The notes under the pieces were generated by a model. It saw only the letters and a program-made list of their open reading frames with translations. It was not told the origin of the DNA and ran no database searches. Of a DNA stretch of 41,934 bases, positions 16,152 through 23,729 are shown piece by piece (positions within the stretch are counted from its first letter, which is position 1; each line of letters opens with the position of its first letter). The DNA comes from Candidatus Zixiibacteriota bacterium (GTDB lineage: Bacteria > RBG-13-66-14 > B26-G2 > WVWN01). The position numbers were made by a program, and so were the translations under genes. The stretch is taken from positions 73,614 through 115,547 of the forward strand of contig WVWN01000024.1 in assembly GCA_011773985.1 (NCBI GenBank), given 5' to 3'.

Positions 16152-16944
16152 GTTACCGATCGTAGCGGGGCAATTCTATCCCGCCGACGACGCGTCGCTT
16201 AGGCGCGAATTGGCGACGTACGTCGTCGCCGCGGAAAGACAACGATATTTGGGGGGCCTGTGCCCGCACGCCGGGTATATATATTCCGGGCCGACGGCCG
16301 GCGAGCTGTTCGCCCGCCTCGAGGTCCCGGGCGTCGTCGTGCTGTTGGGGCCGAAACACCACCCGGCGGGCGCCGAGTTTGCGGTTTGGCCCGGCGGCGC
16401 CTGGCGAACGCCGTTGGGCGACGCGCGGGTCGACGACGAGGTTGCCGCGGCGTTGTTAAAAAAATGTGCACTCCTGGAAGCCGATGAGCGGGCCCATCGC
16501 CCCGAACACTCCCTCGAGGTTGTCGTCCCCTTTATACAATTCGTTAATCCCGAGGCGGCAATCGTTCCCGTCGCGCTGGGGCCGATGCCGTTAGCGGCCG
16601 TCCGCGAGACGGGGGAGGGCGTGGCGGCCGCGCTCAAGCCCTACCGGGATGACGCGGTCGTCGTGGTCTCGAGCGACATGACCCATTACGAGGCCGCGGC
16701 CTCGGGCGAGCGCAAGGACGCCTTAGCCATAGAACGCCTGAAGGCGCTTGACGCCGAGGGGTTGTTGGAAGTTGTGGCCTCGCACGACATATCGATGTGC
16801 GGCGTTTGGCCCGCGGCCGTGGCGCTAACGGCGTTTCGTGCCATGGGCGCTTCGGCGGGGGAGCTTATCCGCTACGCCAATTCGGGCGAAGCCTCCGGCG
16901 ACTACGACCACGTCGTCGGCTACGCGGCCTTGTCGTTTGCCTGA
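16132..16944 (+). CDS. Memo family protein (AmmeMemoRadiSam system protein B)
   Basis: 270 aa. The start MATPSLRLPIVAGQFYP leads directly into the family's opening. Conserved blocks: CPHAGYIYSGPTAGELF (His46), LLGPKHHPAG (His76, His77), EHSLEVVVPFIQF, VVSSDMTHYE, and SMCGVWPAAVAL (Cys223). The His/His/Cys set corresponds to the metal site of human MEMO1 and lies in a fold related to class III dioxygenases. In bacteria and archaea Memo often travels with AMMECR1 and a radical SAM enzyme (AmmeMemoRadiSam); neither is seen nearby. The biochemical role is unsettled. The gene overlaps the preceding one by 20 bases and is followed after 11 bases by another small membrane protein. Confidence 0.9.
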   Translation: MATPSLRLPIVAGQFYPADDASLRRELATYVVAAERQRYLGGLCPHAGYIYSGPTAGELFARLEVPGVVVLLGPKHHPAGAEFAVWPGGAWRTPLGDARVDDEVAAALLKKCALLEADERAHRPEHSLEVVVPFIQFVNPEAAIVPVALGPMPLAAVRETGEGVAAALKPYRDDAVVVVSSDMTHYEAAASGERKDALAIERLKALDAEGLLEVVASHDISMCGVWPAAVALTAFRAMGASAGELIRYANSGEASGDYDHVVGYAALSFA

Positions 16945-16955
16945 GAGGTCGAACT

Positions 16956-17363
16956 ATGTCAACTTGGAGAGTGGAGAAGATAGCGCTGCCGGTAATGGTC
17001 GCGGCGGCGGTCCTCATTTTGGTTCTCGGAGCTTTGAAGGAGACCGAGGAGCAAAACCTCGAGAAGCGCCTCGCCAAATGGCGCGCCGTGCTCCCCGCCG
17101 ACGTCCGCGCCAAGTTCGACGCGGGCGAGGACGCGGCTTGCGCCAAAATGATTAAAGAACGGCTCGAGGGCGACGCCGCCTTCAAGAAACGTTACGAGGC
17201 CTTGCAGGACGAGGAATTGACGCCGGTCTTCTCGCCCGAAGACATGGTGGATTATTATCGGGTGTACTTCGTCGGGCGCCTGGCGGAGATACGCGAAGAA
17301 AAGCGGGAGAGTTTCTGGTATCGTCTCTTTCACGGCTCGGAGAAGGGCGGGCCCGCCAATTGA
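16956..17363 (+). CDS. Small one-TM protein of unknown function
   Basis: 135 aa from ATG 16956, with GAGAGG seven bases upstream. One TM segment (about 8-26, IALPVMVAAAVLILVLGAL) is followed by a charged helical region with KETEEQNLEKRLAKWRAVLP and PVFSPEDMVDYYRVYFVG, ending in a basic tail and SEKGGPAN. No family was recognised. It is co-directional with Memo and 11 bases after it, forming a three-gene set of TM protein, Memo and TM protein. Probably an inner-membrane protein with its soluble part outside. Confidence 0.5.
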   Translation: MSTWRVEKIALPVMVAAAVLILVLGALKETEEQNLEKRLAKWRAVLPADVRAKFDAGEDAACAKMIKERLEGDAAFKKRYEALQDEELTPVFSPEDMVDYYRVYFVGRLAEIREEKRESFWYRLFHGSEKGGPAN

Positions 17364-17397
17364 GTAAAGTATCCCCGCGCGTTGATTTTGGTTTTCC

Positions 17398-17422
17398 GGC
17401 ACGGTAGTGATTATGCCGTGCC
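17398..17422 (+). terminator. Possible terminator hairpin before the sugar operon
   Basis: Perfect inverted repeat GGCACGG (17398-17404) / CCGTGCC (17416-17422) with an 11-base loop and a short TTTAA tail. It could be a weak terminator or an operator ahead of the sugar genes. Confidence 0.4.
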
Positions 17423-17452
17423 TTTAACGCAGGCGCGGGCGAGTAGGTTGTC

Positions 17453-18604
17453 GTGGTTGTCCGGCCCAAAATTTTGATGGTCCACAACTATTCTTCGTGG
17501 GGCGGTAACCTCGCGACGGTGTTGACGCTCTGCCGTGGTTTGCCCGCGCGCGGTTTCGCCGTCGCGCTCGCGGCGCCGCGTAGCGAGGCGTACGTGGCGC
17601 GATTCGAAGGCGCGGGCGTCCCCACTTTCGACGTAGAGATTAAAAGCAAGCACCACCTGGCCGCTTGCCGCCGTTACGCGGGCCTCGTGAGGAGGGAAGG
17701 GTTCGATATCGTACATACCCATACGCGGCGGGCCGATTTCGTCGCGGGGCTGGGGGGACGGCTGGCGGGGGCCGTGACCGTGTCCACGCAGCACGGCCAA
17801 ATCAACCTCGACCGGCAGACGCTGAAGGAAAGGCGCGACCTTTCGGCGCTGTTTTACTGTTTCTGCCTGAGGAGTTTTTTCGACAAACACGTCGCCGTCT
17901 CGGCCGAGATAGCGGGCGAGCTCCGCACGAGGTGTCGCGTACGCGCGGCCAAAGTTACCCATATACCGAACGGCCTCGAGGCGGCGCCCTTCGTCGCCGC
18001 CGCGGGGGAACGCCTTTCTTTTCGCTACGAGGTCGGCGCGCGGCGTTGGGCCGTGGTCGCCGCGGTGGTAGCTTCGCTCGACGCCAAGGGCCACGGCGAC
18101 CTCTTGAGGGCGGCGGCGGAGGTCGTATCTGGCGGCGTCGACCTGCACGTCGTCGTCGTCGGCGAGGGGCACTGGGGTGGGCCTATAATCAGTAAAGCGG
18201 CCGCCGAGCTGGGCATCGCCGAGCGGGTACACCTCCTGGGCTTCCGGGATGACATCCCGAGGATACTGGCGGGGTCGGACATGTTCGTATTGCCCACGCC
18301 CTCGGAAGGTTTGTCTATCGCCATTATGGAGGCTATGGCCGCGGCCTTGCCGGTCGTCGCGACCGCCGTGGGCGGTAACCCGGAGTTGGTCGAGCCGGGA
18401 AGAACGGGTTACCTGGTGCCGGTGGGTGACGCCGGCGCTTTGGCCGAGGCGATGCGGAAACTCGCGAAGGACCCGGCGAGACGTCAAGCCATGGGGCGCG
18501 CGGGACGGTCGCGCGTAACGCTCGAGTTCACGGCGGACAAAATGGTGGACCGCTACGCCCAGTTATACGAAGAGCTCTTGCAGACGAAGGGGGCGAAGGC
18601 GTGA
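17453..18604 (+). CDS. Glycosyltransferase family 4
   Basis: 383 aa with a GTG start at 17453. GT-B fold: the N-terminal domain begins ILMVHNYSSWGGNLATVL and has IVHTHTRRADFVAGLGG; the C-terminal domain has HIPNGLEAAPF, HLLGFRDDIPRILAGSDMF and the retaining-enzyme E-x7-E stretch PTPSEGLSIAIMEAMAAALP. Such enzymes add a sugar from a nucleotide donor to a lipid-linked or polysaccharide acceptor on the cytoplasmic side. It heads an operon that makes a diacetamido uronic sugar and may be the enzyme that uses it, though that is inference. The stop overlaps the GTG of the next gene. Confidence 0.9.
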   Translation: MVVRPKILMVHNYSSWGGNLATVLTLCRGLPARGFAVALAAPRSEAYVARFEGAGVPTFDVEIKSKHHLAACRRYAGLVRREGFDIVHTHTRRADFVAGLGGRLAGAVTVSTQHGQINLDRQTLKERRDLSALFYCFCLRSFFDKHVAVSAEIAGELRTRCRVRAAKVTHIPNGLEAAPFVAAAGERLSFRYEVGARRWAVVAAVVASLDAKGHGDLLRAAAEVVSGGVDLHVVVVGEGHWGGPIISKAAAELGIAERVHLLGFRDDIPRILAGSDMFVLPTPSEGLSIAIMEAMAAALPVVATAVGGNPELVEPGRTGYLVPVGDAGALAEAMRKLAKDPARRQAMGRAGRSRVTLEFTADKMVDRYAQLYEELLQTKGAKA

Positions 18605-19608
18605 CCGGAGGCCGGGAGGCCAAAGTGGCCGTCGTCGGCGTAGGCCCCTGGGGTTTTAATCATCTCGAGAAACTCGCCGCGCTTTTGGGGCCCGAGCGCG
18701 TAGCCTTCTACGAGCCGGACGCGGAAAGGGCGCGCGCGGCCGAGGAGCGTTATCCGATAGCCGCCGCGTTTGCCGCGTGGGAGGAATTCCTCGAGAGCGA
18801 TTACGGGGCCGCGGTACTCGCCGCACCCGCGGCGCGCCATGCCGAGCTGGCGCTCGAGGCGCTGGCCGCGGGCAAGGATTTGTTGGTGGAGAAACCGCTC
18901 GCGCTTGCACCTGCGGAGGCGGCGGACGTCGTGCGCCTGGCCGAAGAAAAAGAGGCCGTTCTTATGGTCGGCCACATTTTGCTCTTCGACCCGGCGTTCG
19001 AGGCGTTGAAGGACGTCGTGGCCGCGGGCGAGCTGGGCGAGGTGAAATATATAACCGCGGCGCGGGCGAAGCTGGGTACGGTTCGCCTCGAGGAAGACGT
19101 CATGTTCAGCCTCGCGGCGCACGACGTGGCGTTAGCGACGTGGCTTTTGGGAGGCGAACCGTTGTCGGCTTCGGCGGTGACGGTGGACGCGCTCGGCACC
19201 GGCGTCGCGGACGCGGCCTTCTTGAATCTCTCCTTCCCCCGGGGCGTCACGGCCCACGTGTGGGCGTCGTGGTTGTACCCGCTCGAGACGCGGCGGTTCG
19301 TCGCGGTGGGCGACGAGGCGATGGCCGCGGTAATTCAAGAGGAAAAGGGGCGCGGCGGCCTTACGGTTTACCGGAAGGGTACGCGGCCGGGGGAGGGCGG
19401 GCCCGAGGTCTACGACGACGGCTCGAGGGTCGTGGAGGTACCGGACGTCGACTTGTTGGAAGCGGAGCTCGAGCACTTTCTGGCTTGCCTCGAGACGAGG
19501 GCGACGCCGCGCGCCGACGGCCTGCAAGGGCTCGCCGTCGTCAGGGTTTTGGCGGCGGCGCAGAAGTCCGCCCGGGCCTCGGGCGCGCCGGTCCGAATCG
19601 AAGGGTAG
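18601..19608 (+). CDS. Gfo/Idh/MocA oxidoreductase, WbpB-like
   Basis: 335 aa from GTG 18601, overlapping the upstream TGA. The Rossmann motif is VAVVGVGPWGFNHLEKL; VEKPLAL (Lys98) and AAHDVALATWLLGG (His174) are the catalytic positions of the family. In context with the next three genes this is best read as UDP-GlcNAcA 3-dehydrogenase (WbpB/WlbA type), which oxidises C3 so that the PLP enzyme downstream can aminate it. In Pseudomonas WbpB works in a coupled cycle with WbpE and 2-oxoglutarate. The 6-dehydrogenase WbpA that supplies the substrate is not in the window. Confidence 0.85.
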   Translation: MTGGREAKVAVVGVGPWGFNHLEKLAALLGPERVAFYEPDAERARAAEERYPIAAAFAAWEEFLESDYGAAVLAAPAARHAELALEALAAGKDLLVEKPLALAPAEAADVVRLAEEKEAVLMVGHILLFDPAFEALKDVVAAGELGEVKYITAARAKLGTVRLEEDVMFSLAAHDVALATWLLGGEPLSASAVTVDALGTGVADAAFLNLSFPRGVTAHVWASWLYPLETRRFVAVGDEAMAAVIQEEKGRGGLTVYRKGTRPGEGGPEVYDDGSRVVEVPDVDLLEAELEHFLACLETRATPRADGLQGLAVVRVLAAAQKSARASGAPVRIEG

Positions 19609-19635
19609 CGTCCACGGCGCCGGTTTAATTTAAAT

Positions 19636-20229
19636 ATGGAAATAAAAGACGATTATTTCGTGCACCCTACGGCCGTCGTTGACGAGGGCGCCTCGATAGG
19701 CGCCGGCACGAAGATATGGCACTTCTGCCACGTGATGGCCTCCGCGGCGATAGGGGAACGCTGCGTCCTGGGCCAGAACGTCTTCGTAGGCGCGAACGTC
19801 ACGGTAGGCGACAACGTCCACATCCAGAACAACGTCAGCGTTTACGAGGGCGTGACGTTGGAGGACGACGTCTTCTGCGGGCCGTCGATGGTCTTCACGA
19901 ACGTGCGCGACCCGCGGTCGGCGTTCCCGCGGGGCTCGAGCGCGGAGTACGAGAGGACGCTCGTGCGGCGCGGCGCGTCCCTCGGCGCCAACTGCACGAT
20001 AATGTGCGGCGTGACCGTGGGCGGGCAGGCCTTCGTGGCCGCGGGCGCGGTTGTCACGCGGGACGTGCCGGCGTACGCGCTGGTGGGCGGCATCCCCGCG
20101 CGCGTTCTGGGGTACGTGTGCGCGTGCGGCGAACGCCTCGGCATGCTGGTGCCCGGCGACCGGCGCCGTTGCCGCCGCTGCGGCCGGGAGTACGCGTGCG
20201 ACGGCCGGGGTTTACAGGCCACACCTTAG
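19636..20229 (+). CDS. Left-handed beta-helix N-acetyltransferase, WbpD-like, with zinc ribbon
   Basis: 197 aa. Hexapeptide repeats run from IGAGTKIWHFCHV through LGQNVFVGANVTVGDNVHIQ to GANCTIMCGVTVGG, the left-handed beta-helix of trimeric acetyltransferases. The C-terminus has C-A-C-G and C-R-R-C-G-R-E-Y, a four-Cys zinc ribbon that many WbpD-like enzymes carry. Role by context: acetyl-CoA-dependent acetylation of the 3-amino group to give UDP-GlcNAc3NAcA. It starts 27 bases after the WbpB-like gene; the aminotransferase begins 12 bases after its stop. Complete and of normal length. Confidence 0.88.
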   Translation: MEIKDDYFVHPTAVVDEGASIGAGTKIWHFCHVMASAAIGERCVLGQNVFVGANVTVGDNVHIQNNVSVYEGVTLEDDVFCGPSMVFTNVRDPRSAFPRGSSAEYERTLVRRGASLGANCTIMCGVTVGGQAFVAAGAVVTRDVPAYALVGGIPARVLGYVCACGERLGMLVPGDRRRCRRCGREYACDGRGLQATP

Positions 20230-20241
20230 GGATATAATCGT

Positions 20242-21351
20242 ATGGTCGATGTCAGGATTCCCCTCAAGGACCTGGCGGCGCAGTACCGGGCGTTGGAGGC
20301 CGAGCTCGAACCCGCGTTTCGGGAATTCCTCGCCTCGGGGCAATATATACTCGGGCCGCCGGTGGAAAAGTTTGAACGCGAGGCGGCCGAGTACCTCGGC
20401 GTCGGTTACTGCGTCGGCGTGGGGTCCGGTACCGACGCGCTCCTCATCGCCCTCCGGGCCCTGGGTGTCGGCGAGGGCGACGACGTCGTAACGACGCCGT
20501 TCACGTTCGTCGCGAGCGCGGACGTTATCGTACGCCTGCGCGCGCGGCCCGTATTCGTTGACGTCGACGCCGAAACCCTGAATATATCGCCCGGGGCCGC
20601 AGCCGAGGCGGTTACGGGGCGAACGAAAGTCGTAATGCCCGTGCACCTCTACGGCTTGCCCGCCGACGTGACCGCGATCGCTGCGGCGATACCGGGTATC
20701 CCAATTCTAGAAGACGCGGCGCAAGCGATCGGCGGCGAGTTCGCGGGCCGCAAGGTAGGAAGTCTGGGTGCCGGGGCCGCTTTCTCGTTTTTCCCCACGA
20801 AGAACCTCGGCGCCTTCGGCGACGGCGGCCTCATAGCCACGGACGACGGGACGCTGGCCGATATAGCGCGGCGCCTCCGCGTACACGGCGCCGTGAGTAA
20901 GAATTACCCTGAGGAGATCGGCTACAAGAGCCGCCTCGACGGCTTGCAGGCCACGGTCCTCTCGATAAAGCTTAAGTACTTGGACGCGTGGGTCGCGAGG
21001 ACGCGCGGACTGGTAGCGCGTTACCGCGAGCGGCTGGCCCCGGTCGAAGGCGTAGCGTTATTGGCCGAGCCGGCCAACTGTAGGCCCGCGTATCACCAAT
21101 TCACGGTCCGGGCGACGCGGCGCGAGGAGCTGCGGCCTTTCCTCGCCGGGGAGGGAATAGCCTCCGCAATCTACTACCCTGCCGCGGTTCATCTGACGCC
21201 GGCGTTCGCGAACTTGGGTTACGGGGCCGGGTCCTTCCCGGAGGCGGAGAAGGCCGCGGGGGACGTGTTGTCGCTGCCCCTCTGGCCCGAGATGGCCGAC
21301 GAGCAAGTGGAGGAGGTCTGCGCCGCGGTCGCGGAATTCTATGGGCGCTAA
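20242..21351 (+). CDS. DegT/DnrJ/EryC1/StrS aminotransferase, WbpE-like
   Basis: 369 aa. A PLP enzyme that aminates a keto-sugar nucleotide, here probably at C3 of the UDP-uronic acid made by the WbpB-like enzyme, with glutamate as donor. It begins IPLKDLAAQYRALEAEL. ILEDAAQAIGGEFAGRKVG contains the Asp158 that holds the pyridine nitrogen, and SFFPTKNLGAFGDGG contains the Schiff-base Lys187. The ending HLTPAFANLGYGAGSFPEAE is typical of the family. The last 11 bases overlap the epimerase gene. A TATAAT at 20233-20238 lies only three bases before the ATG and is not taken as its promoter. Confidence 0.92.
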   Translation: MVDVRIPLKDLAAQYRALEAELEPAFREFLASGQYILGPPVEKFEREAAEYLGVGYCVGVGSGTDALLIALRALGVGEGDDVVTTPFTFVASADVIVRLRARPVFVDVDAETLNISPGAAAEAVTGRTKVVMPVHLYGLPADVTAIAAAIPGIPILEDAAQAIGGEFAGRKVGSLGAGAAFSFFPTKNLGAFGDGGLIATDDGTLADIARRLRVHGAVSKNYPEEIGYKSRLDGLQATVLSIKLKYLDAWVARTRGLVARYRERLAPVEGVALLAEPANCRPAYHQFTVRATRREELRPFLAGEGIASAIYYPAAVHLTPAFANLGYGAGSFPEAEKAAGDVLSLPLWPEMADEQVEEVCAAVAEFYGR

Positions 21352-22432
21352 GGGCGACATCATGCTCGTGGTGGGGGCGCGGCCTCAGTTCGTGAAGGCC
21401 GCGCCCCTTCTCGCCCGGCCCCCGGAGGGGGCGGCGTGGCTGCTCGTCCATACCGGCCAGCACTACGACTACGAGATGTCCGCGGCCTTCTTCGCCGAGC
21501 TCGCCATACCGGAGCCGGCCTACAACCTCGACGTTGGCGCGCTCTCGCCCGCGGCGCAGCTGGCCGCGATGACCGGCCGGCTCGCGGACGTAATCGAGAA
21601 GGAGAGGCCGGCTGCGGCGGTCGTCGTGGGCGATACGACTTCCACGCTAGCGGGGGCGTTGGCGGCGTCACTCTCGAGCGTGCCGCTGGCTCACGTCGAG
21701 GCGGGCATGCGCTCGTACGATTGGGCCATGCCCGAGGAGCGCAACCGCGTTTTGACGGACCGGTTGGCCGGCCTGCGGCTGTGTCCCCACGCGGCCGCGG
21801 CGGCGAACCTCGCAAAGGAAGGCATTACCGAGGGCGTGGAGGTCGTGGGCGACGTGACGTACGAAGTTGCCGCGGCGGCCTACGCTGCGCTCGACGCCGC
21901 GACGTACGTTGCGCCGTTGGGCCTGGAGCCGGGGGGCTACGCGTACGTGACGTGCCACCGCCAGGAGAACGTCGAGGTCCCGGCGCGGCTCGCCGCGGTG
22001 GCCGAGGCGCTGGCCGGTTTGGATTTTCCGGTTTACTTCCCGGCGCATCCGCGGACCGCGAAGGCGCTCAAGGCCGCGGGCCTTTGGAGCCGCCTCGAGG
22101 CCGCGCGGGACGTGCGCCTCGCCGAACCGACGACGTACTTCACCAGCCTCGCCCTCATCCGTTATGCCGCGGTCGTCGTAACGGACTCGGGCGGCGTCCA
22201 GCGCGAGGCGTATCTATACGACGTGCCGACGCTGACGTTGCGCGAGCGGACCGAGTGGCCGGAGACGGTCGCCGCCGGCGTCAACCGCCTGGTGGACGTC
22301 GACCCGCGGGCCGTAAGGGTGGGCTTGAAGGAGGCATGCGGCGCGGCGAGGGCGCGCCGGCCTCGCCTCGAGCTCGTCGGCGAACCGCGGCCGAGCGCGC
22401 GCGTCGCGGAAGCCTTGTCGGCTTTTACTTAG
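21341..22432 (+). CDS. UDP-N-acetylglucosamine 2-epimerase family, WbpI-like
   Basis: 363 aa. A GT-B-fold epimerase (WecB/WbpI family). Motifs are LVVGARPQFVKAAPLL, VVVGDTTSTLAGALAA, HVEAGMRSYDWAMPEERNR, PAHPRTAKAL and VVTDSGGVQREAYL. As the last gene of the set it should turn UDP-GlcNAc3NAcA into UDP-ManNAc3NAcA, a sugar of B-band type O antigens and of other surface glycans. The start lies inside the 3' end of the aminotransferase gene. No terminator was seen before the initiator tRNA promoter, only 20 bases downstream. Confidence 0.92.
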   Translation: MGAKGDIMLVVGARPQFVKAAPLLARPPEGAAWLLVHTGQHYDYEMSAAFFAELAIPEPAYNLDVGALSPAAQLAAMTGRLADVIEKERPAAAVVVGDTTSTLAGALAASLSSVPLAHVEAGMRSYDWAMPEERNRVLTDRLAGLRLCPHAAAAANLAKEGITEGVEVVGDVTYEVAAAAYAALDAATYVAPLGLEPGGYAYVTCHRQENVEVPARLAAVAEALAGLDFPVYFPAHPRTAKALKAAGLWSRLEAARDVRLAEPTTYFTSLALIRYAAVVVTDSGGVQREAYLYDVPTLTLRERTEWPETVAAGVNRLVDVDPRAVRVGLKEACGAARARRPRLELVGEPRPSARVAEALSAFT

Positions 22433-22452
22433 GAACCCCGGAGGAAGATTCC

Positions 22453-22482
22453 TTGACGCCCTGCCCCCCCCTATGGTATTAT
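22453..22482 (+). promoter_or_regulatory. Promoter of the initiator tRNA gene
   Basis: TTGACG (22453-22458), 18 bases, TATTAT (22477-22482). The predicted start of transcription, near 22488-22489, coincides with the tRNA 5' end. Confidence 0.6.
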
Positions 22483-22487
22483 TTTGA

Positions 22488-22561
<74 letters not shown>

Positions 22562-22569
22562 ATAAATCG

Positions 22570-22594
22570 ACGGCCCGTTTCGGGCCGTTTTTTT
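22570..22594 (+). terminator. Terminator of the initiator tRNA
   Basis: Perfect 8-bp stem ACGGCCCG / CGGGCCGT with loop TTT, followed by seven T. Confidence 0.85.
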
Positions 22595-22625
22595 ATGTTT
22601 AAGGGTATTTTTGCCGTCGGTGAAT

Positions 22626-22654
22626 TTGACAACGCGCGTTTCGTCGGCTATACT
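22626..22654 (+). promoter_or_regulatory. Strong promoter for the exported propeller protein
   Basis: TTGACA (22626-22631), 17 bases, TATACT (22649-22654). AAGGGGG follows, 5 bases before ATG 22677. Confidence 0.7.
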
Positions 22655-22676
22655 GTTATCCAGCAAGGGGGTGCAT

Positions 22677-23609
22677 ATGATGGAGAGTTTCTATAGAACG
22701 GTTCTGATATTGACGCTCGCGGCGTCAGCGGCATTCGCCGGTTGGTCGGTCGTGGAGACAACGGGCGAGCATCTGAACGACGTACAGATGATTTCGGCCA
22801 GCGACGGGTGGGCCGTCGGCGCGGGCGGCCAAATTTTACGCTACAACGGCTCGTCGTGGCGGGCGGTACCGTCGCCCACGACGAGGGACCTCAACGCCAT
22901 AAAAATGCTCTCGGCGACGAGCGGTTGGGCCGTAGGCCATCAGGGGACGATAATCCGCTACAACGGCACGCGGTGGACGCTCGTAGGAAGCCCGACCGAT
23001 AAGCACTTATATTCGGTGGATTTCGCGGACGCGGGCGACGGCTGGGCCGGCGGCCGCAACGGCGTGTTGCTCCACTACAGCGCCGGGGCTTGGCGCGCCG
23101 CGGCGAGCCCGACGGGCAGGCATATCAAGGGGATCGACATGCTGGCGGGCAATTCCGGTTGGCTATCCGGGAACGCGGGCGTTATTTACCGCTTCAACGG
23201 CGCGAACTGGCTGAGTCAGGCGTCTGGCACTAACCGCGACCTCAACGACGTTGCGATGTACGGCACGACCTTGGGTTACGCCGTCGGTGCGTACGAGACG
23301 GTATGCAGGTACAACGGCACGCGTTGGACGAGGATCCACCAGGGCCCGGTGATAACGGGCTTGAAAGCCGTGTATATCGTGAACGCGACTAACATATGGG
23401 CCGTGGGGGGCCAGGGGCTCGCGCTCCGCTATAACGGGTACGCGTGGTCGTATAGCGACACCACCGTTACCGTAACGCTCAACGGCGTTCATTTCCTTAA
23501 CGCGCTGGACGGCTGGGCCGTCGGCAACGGCGGTTACATCTTGCGTTATACGAGCGGAACGGCCGTTTCGCCGGCGTCGCTCGGGCGCGTCAAGGCGCTA
23601 TTCGAATAA
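22677..23609 (+). CDS. Exported seven-blade propeller protein with C-terminal PASLGRVKAL tag
   Basis: 310 aa; ATG 22677 or 22680 both suit the AAGGGGG site. A signal peptide ends AASAAFA. Seven repeats follow with the core G-W-A-V-G-x-x-G-x-I-L-R-Y-N-G-x-x-W, such as WAVGHQGTIIRYNGTRW, the number expected for a closed seven-blade propeller of the YCF48/BNR-like kind. The last residues are A-V-S-P-A-S-L-G-R-V-K-A-L-F-E, a tag nearly identical to the ends of three other secreted proteins here (37443, 38376 and 40478). The lipoprotein at 28782 has the same propeller but no tag. Probably a surface or secreted binding protein; ligand unknown. Single-gene transcript with its own promoter and terminator. 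Confidence 0.75.
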   Translation: MMESFYRTVLILTLAASAAFAGWSVVETTGEHLNDVQMISASDGWAVGAGGQILRYNGSSWRAVPSPTTRDLNAIKMLSATSGWAVGHQGTIIRYNGTRWTLVGSPTDKHLYSVDFADAGDGWAGGRNGVLLHYSAGAWRAAASPTGRHIKGIDMLAGNSGWLSGNAGVIYRFNGANWLSQASGTNRDLNDVAMYGTTLGYAVGAYETVCRYNGTRWTRIHQGPVITGLKAVYIVNATNIWAVGGQGLALRYNGYAWSYSDTTVTVTLNGVHFLNALDGWAVGNGGYILRYTSGTAVSPASLGRVKALFE

Positions 23610-23628
23610 AAGTCCGCGTTGTGTGCCG

Positions 23629-23657
23629 AAAAACCGGCCTGCGAGGGCCGGTTTTTG
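23629..23657 (+). terminator. Terminator after the exported propeller gene
   Basis: Stem AAACCGGCC / GGCCGGTTT with a six-base loop, then more T. Confidence 0.8.
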
Positions 23658-23729
23658 ATTAAGGCGGCGGGTGGTTTTATTCGCGGGCGGTTGCTTTGGC
23701 CGTTGCAATTTGCGCGAAGGTGTCTTTTA

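Noticed and set aside
20211-20238. TTTACA-16-TATAAT promoter-like pair before the WbpE-like gene
   Set aside because: The -10 box is three bases from the ATG, so the transcript would start inside the coding region; the operon is continuous and does not need it.
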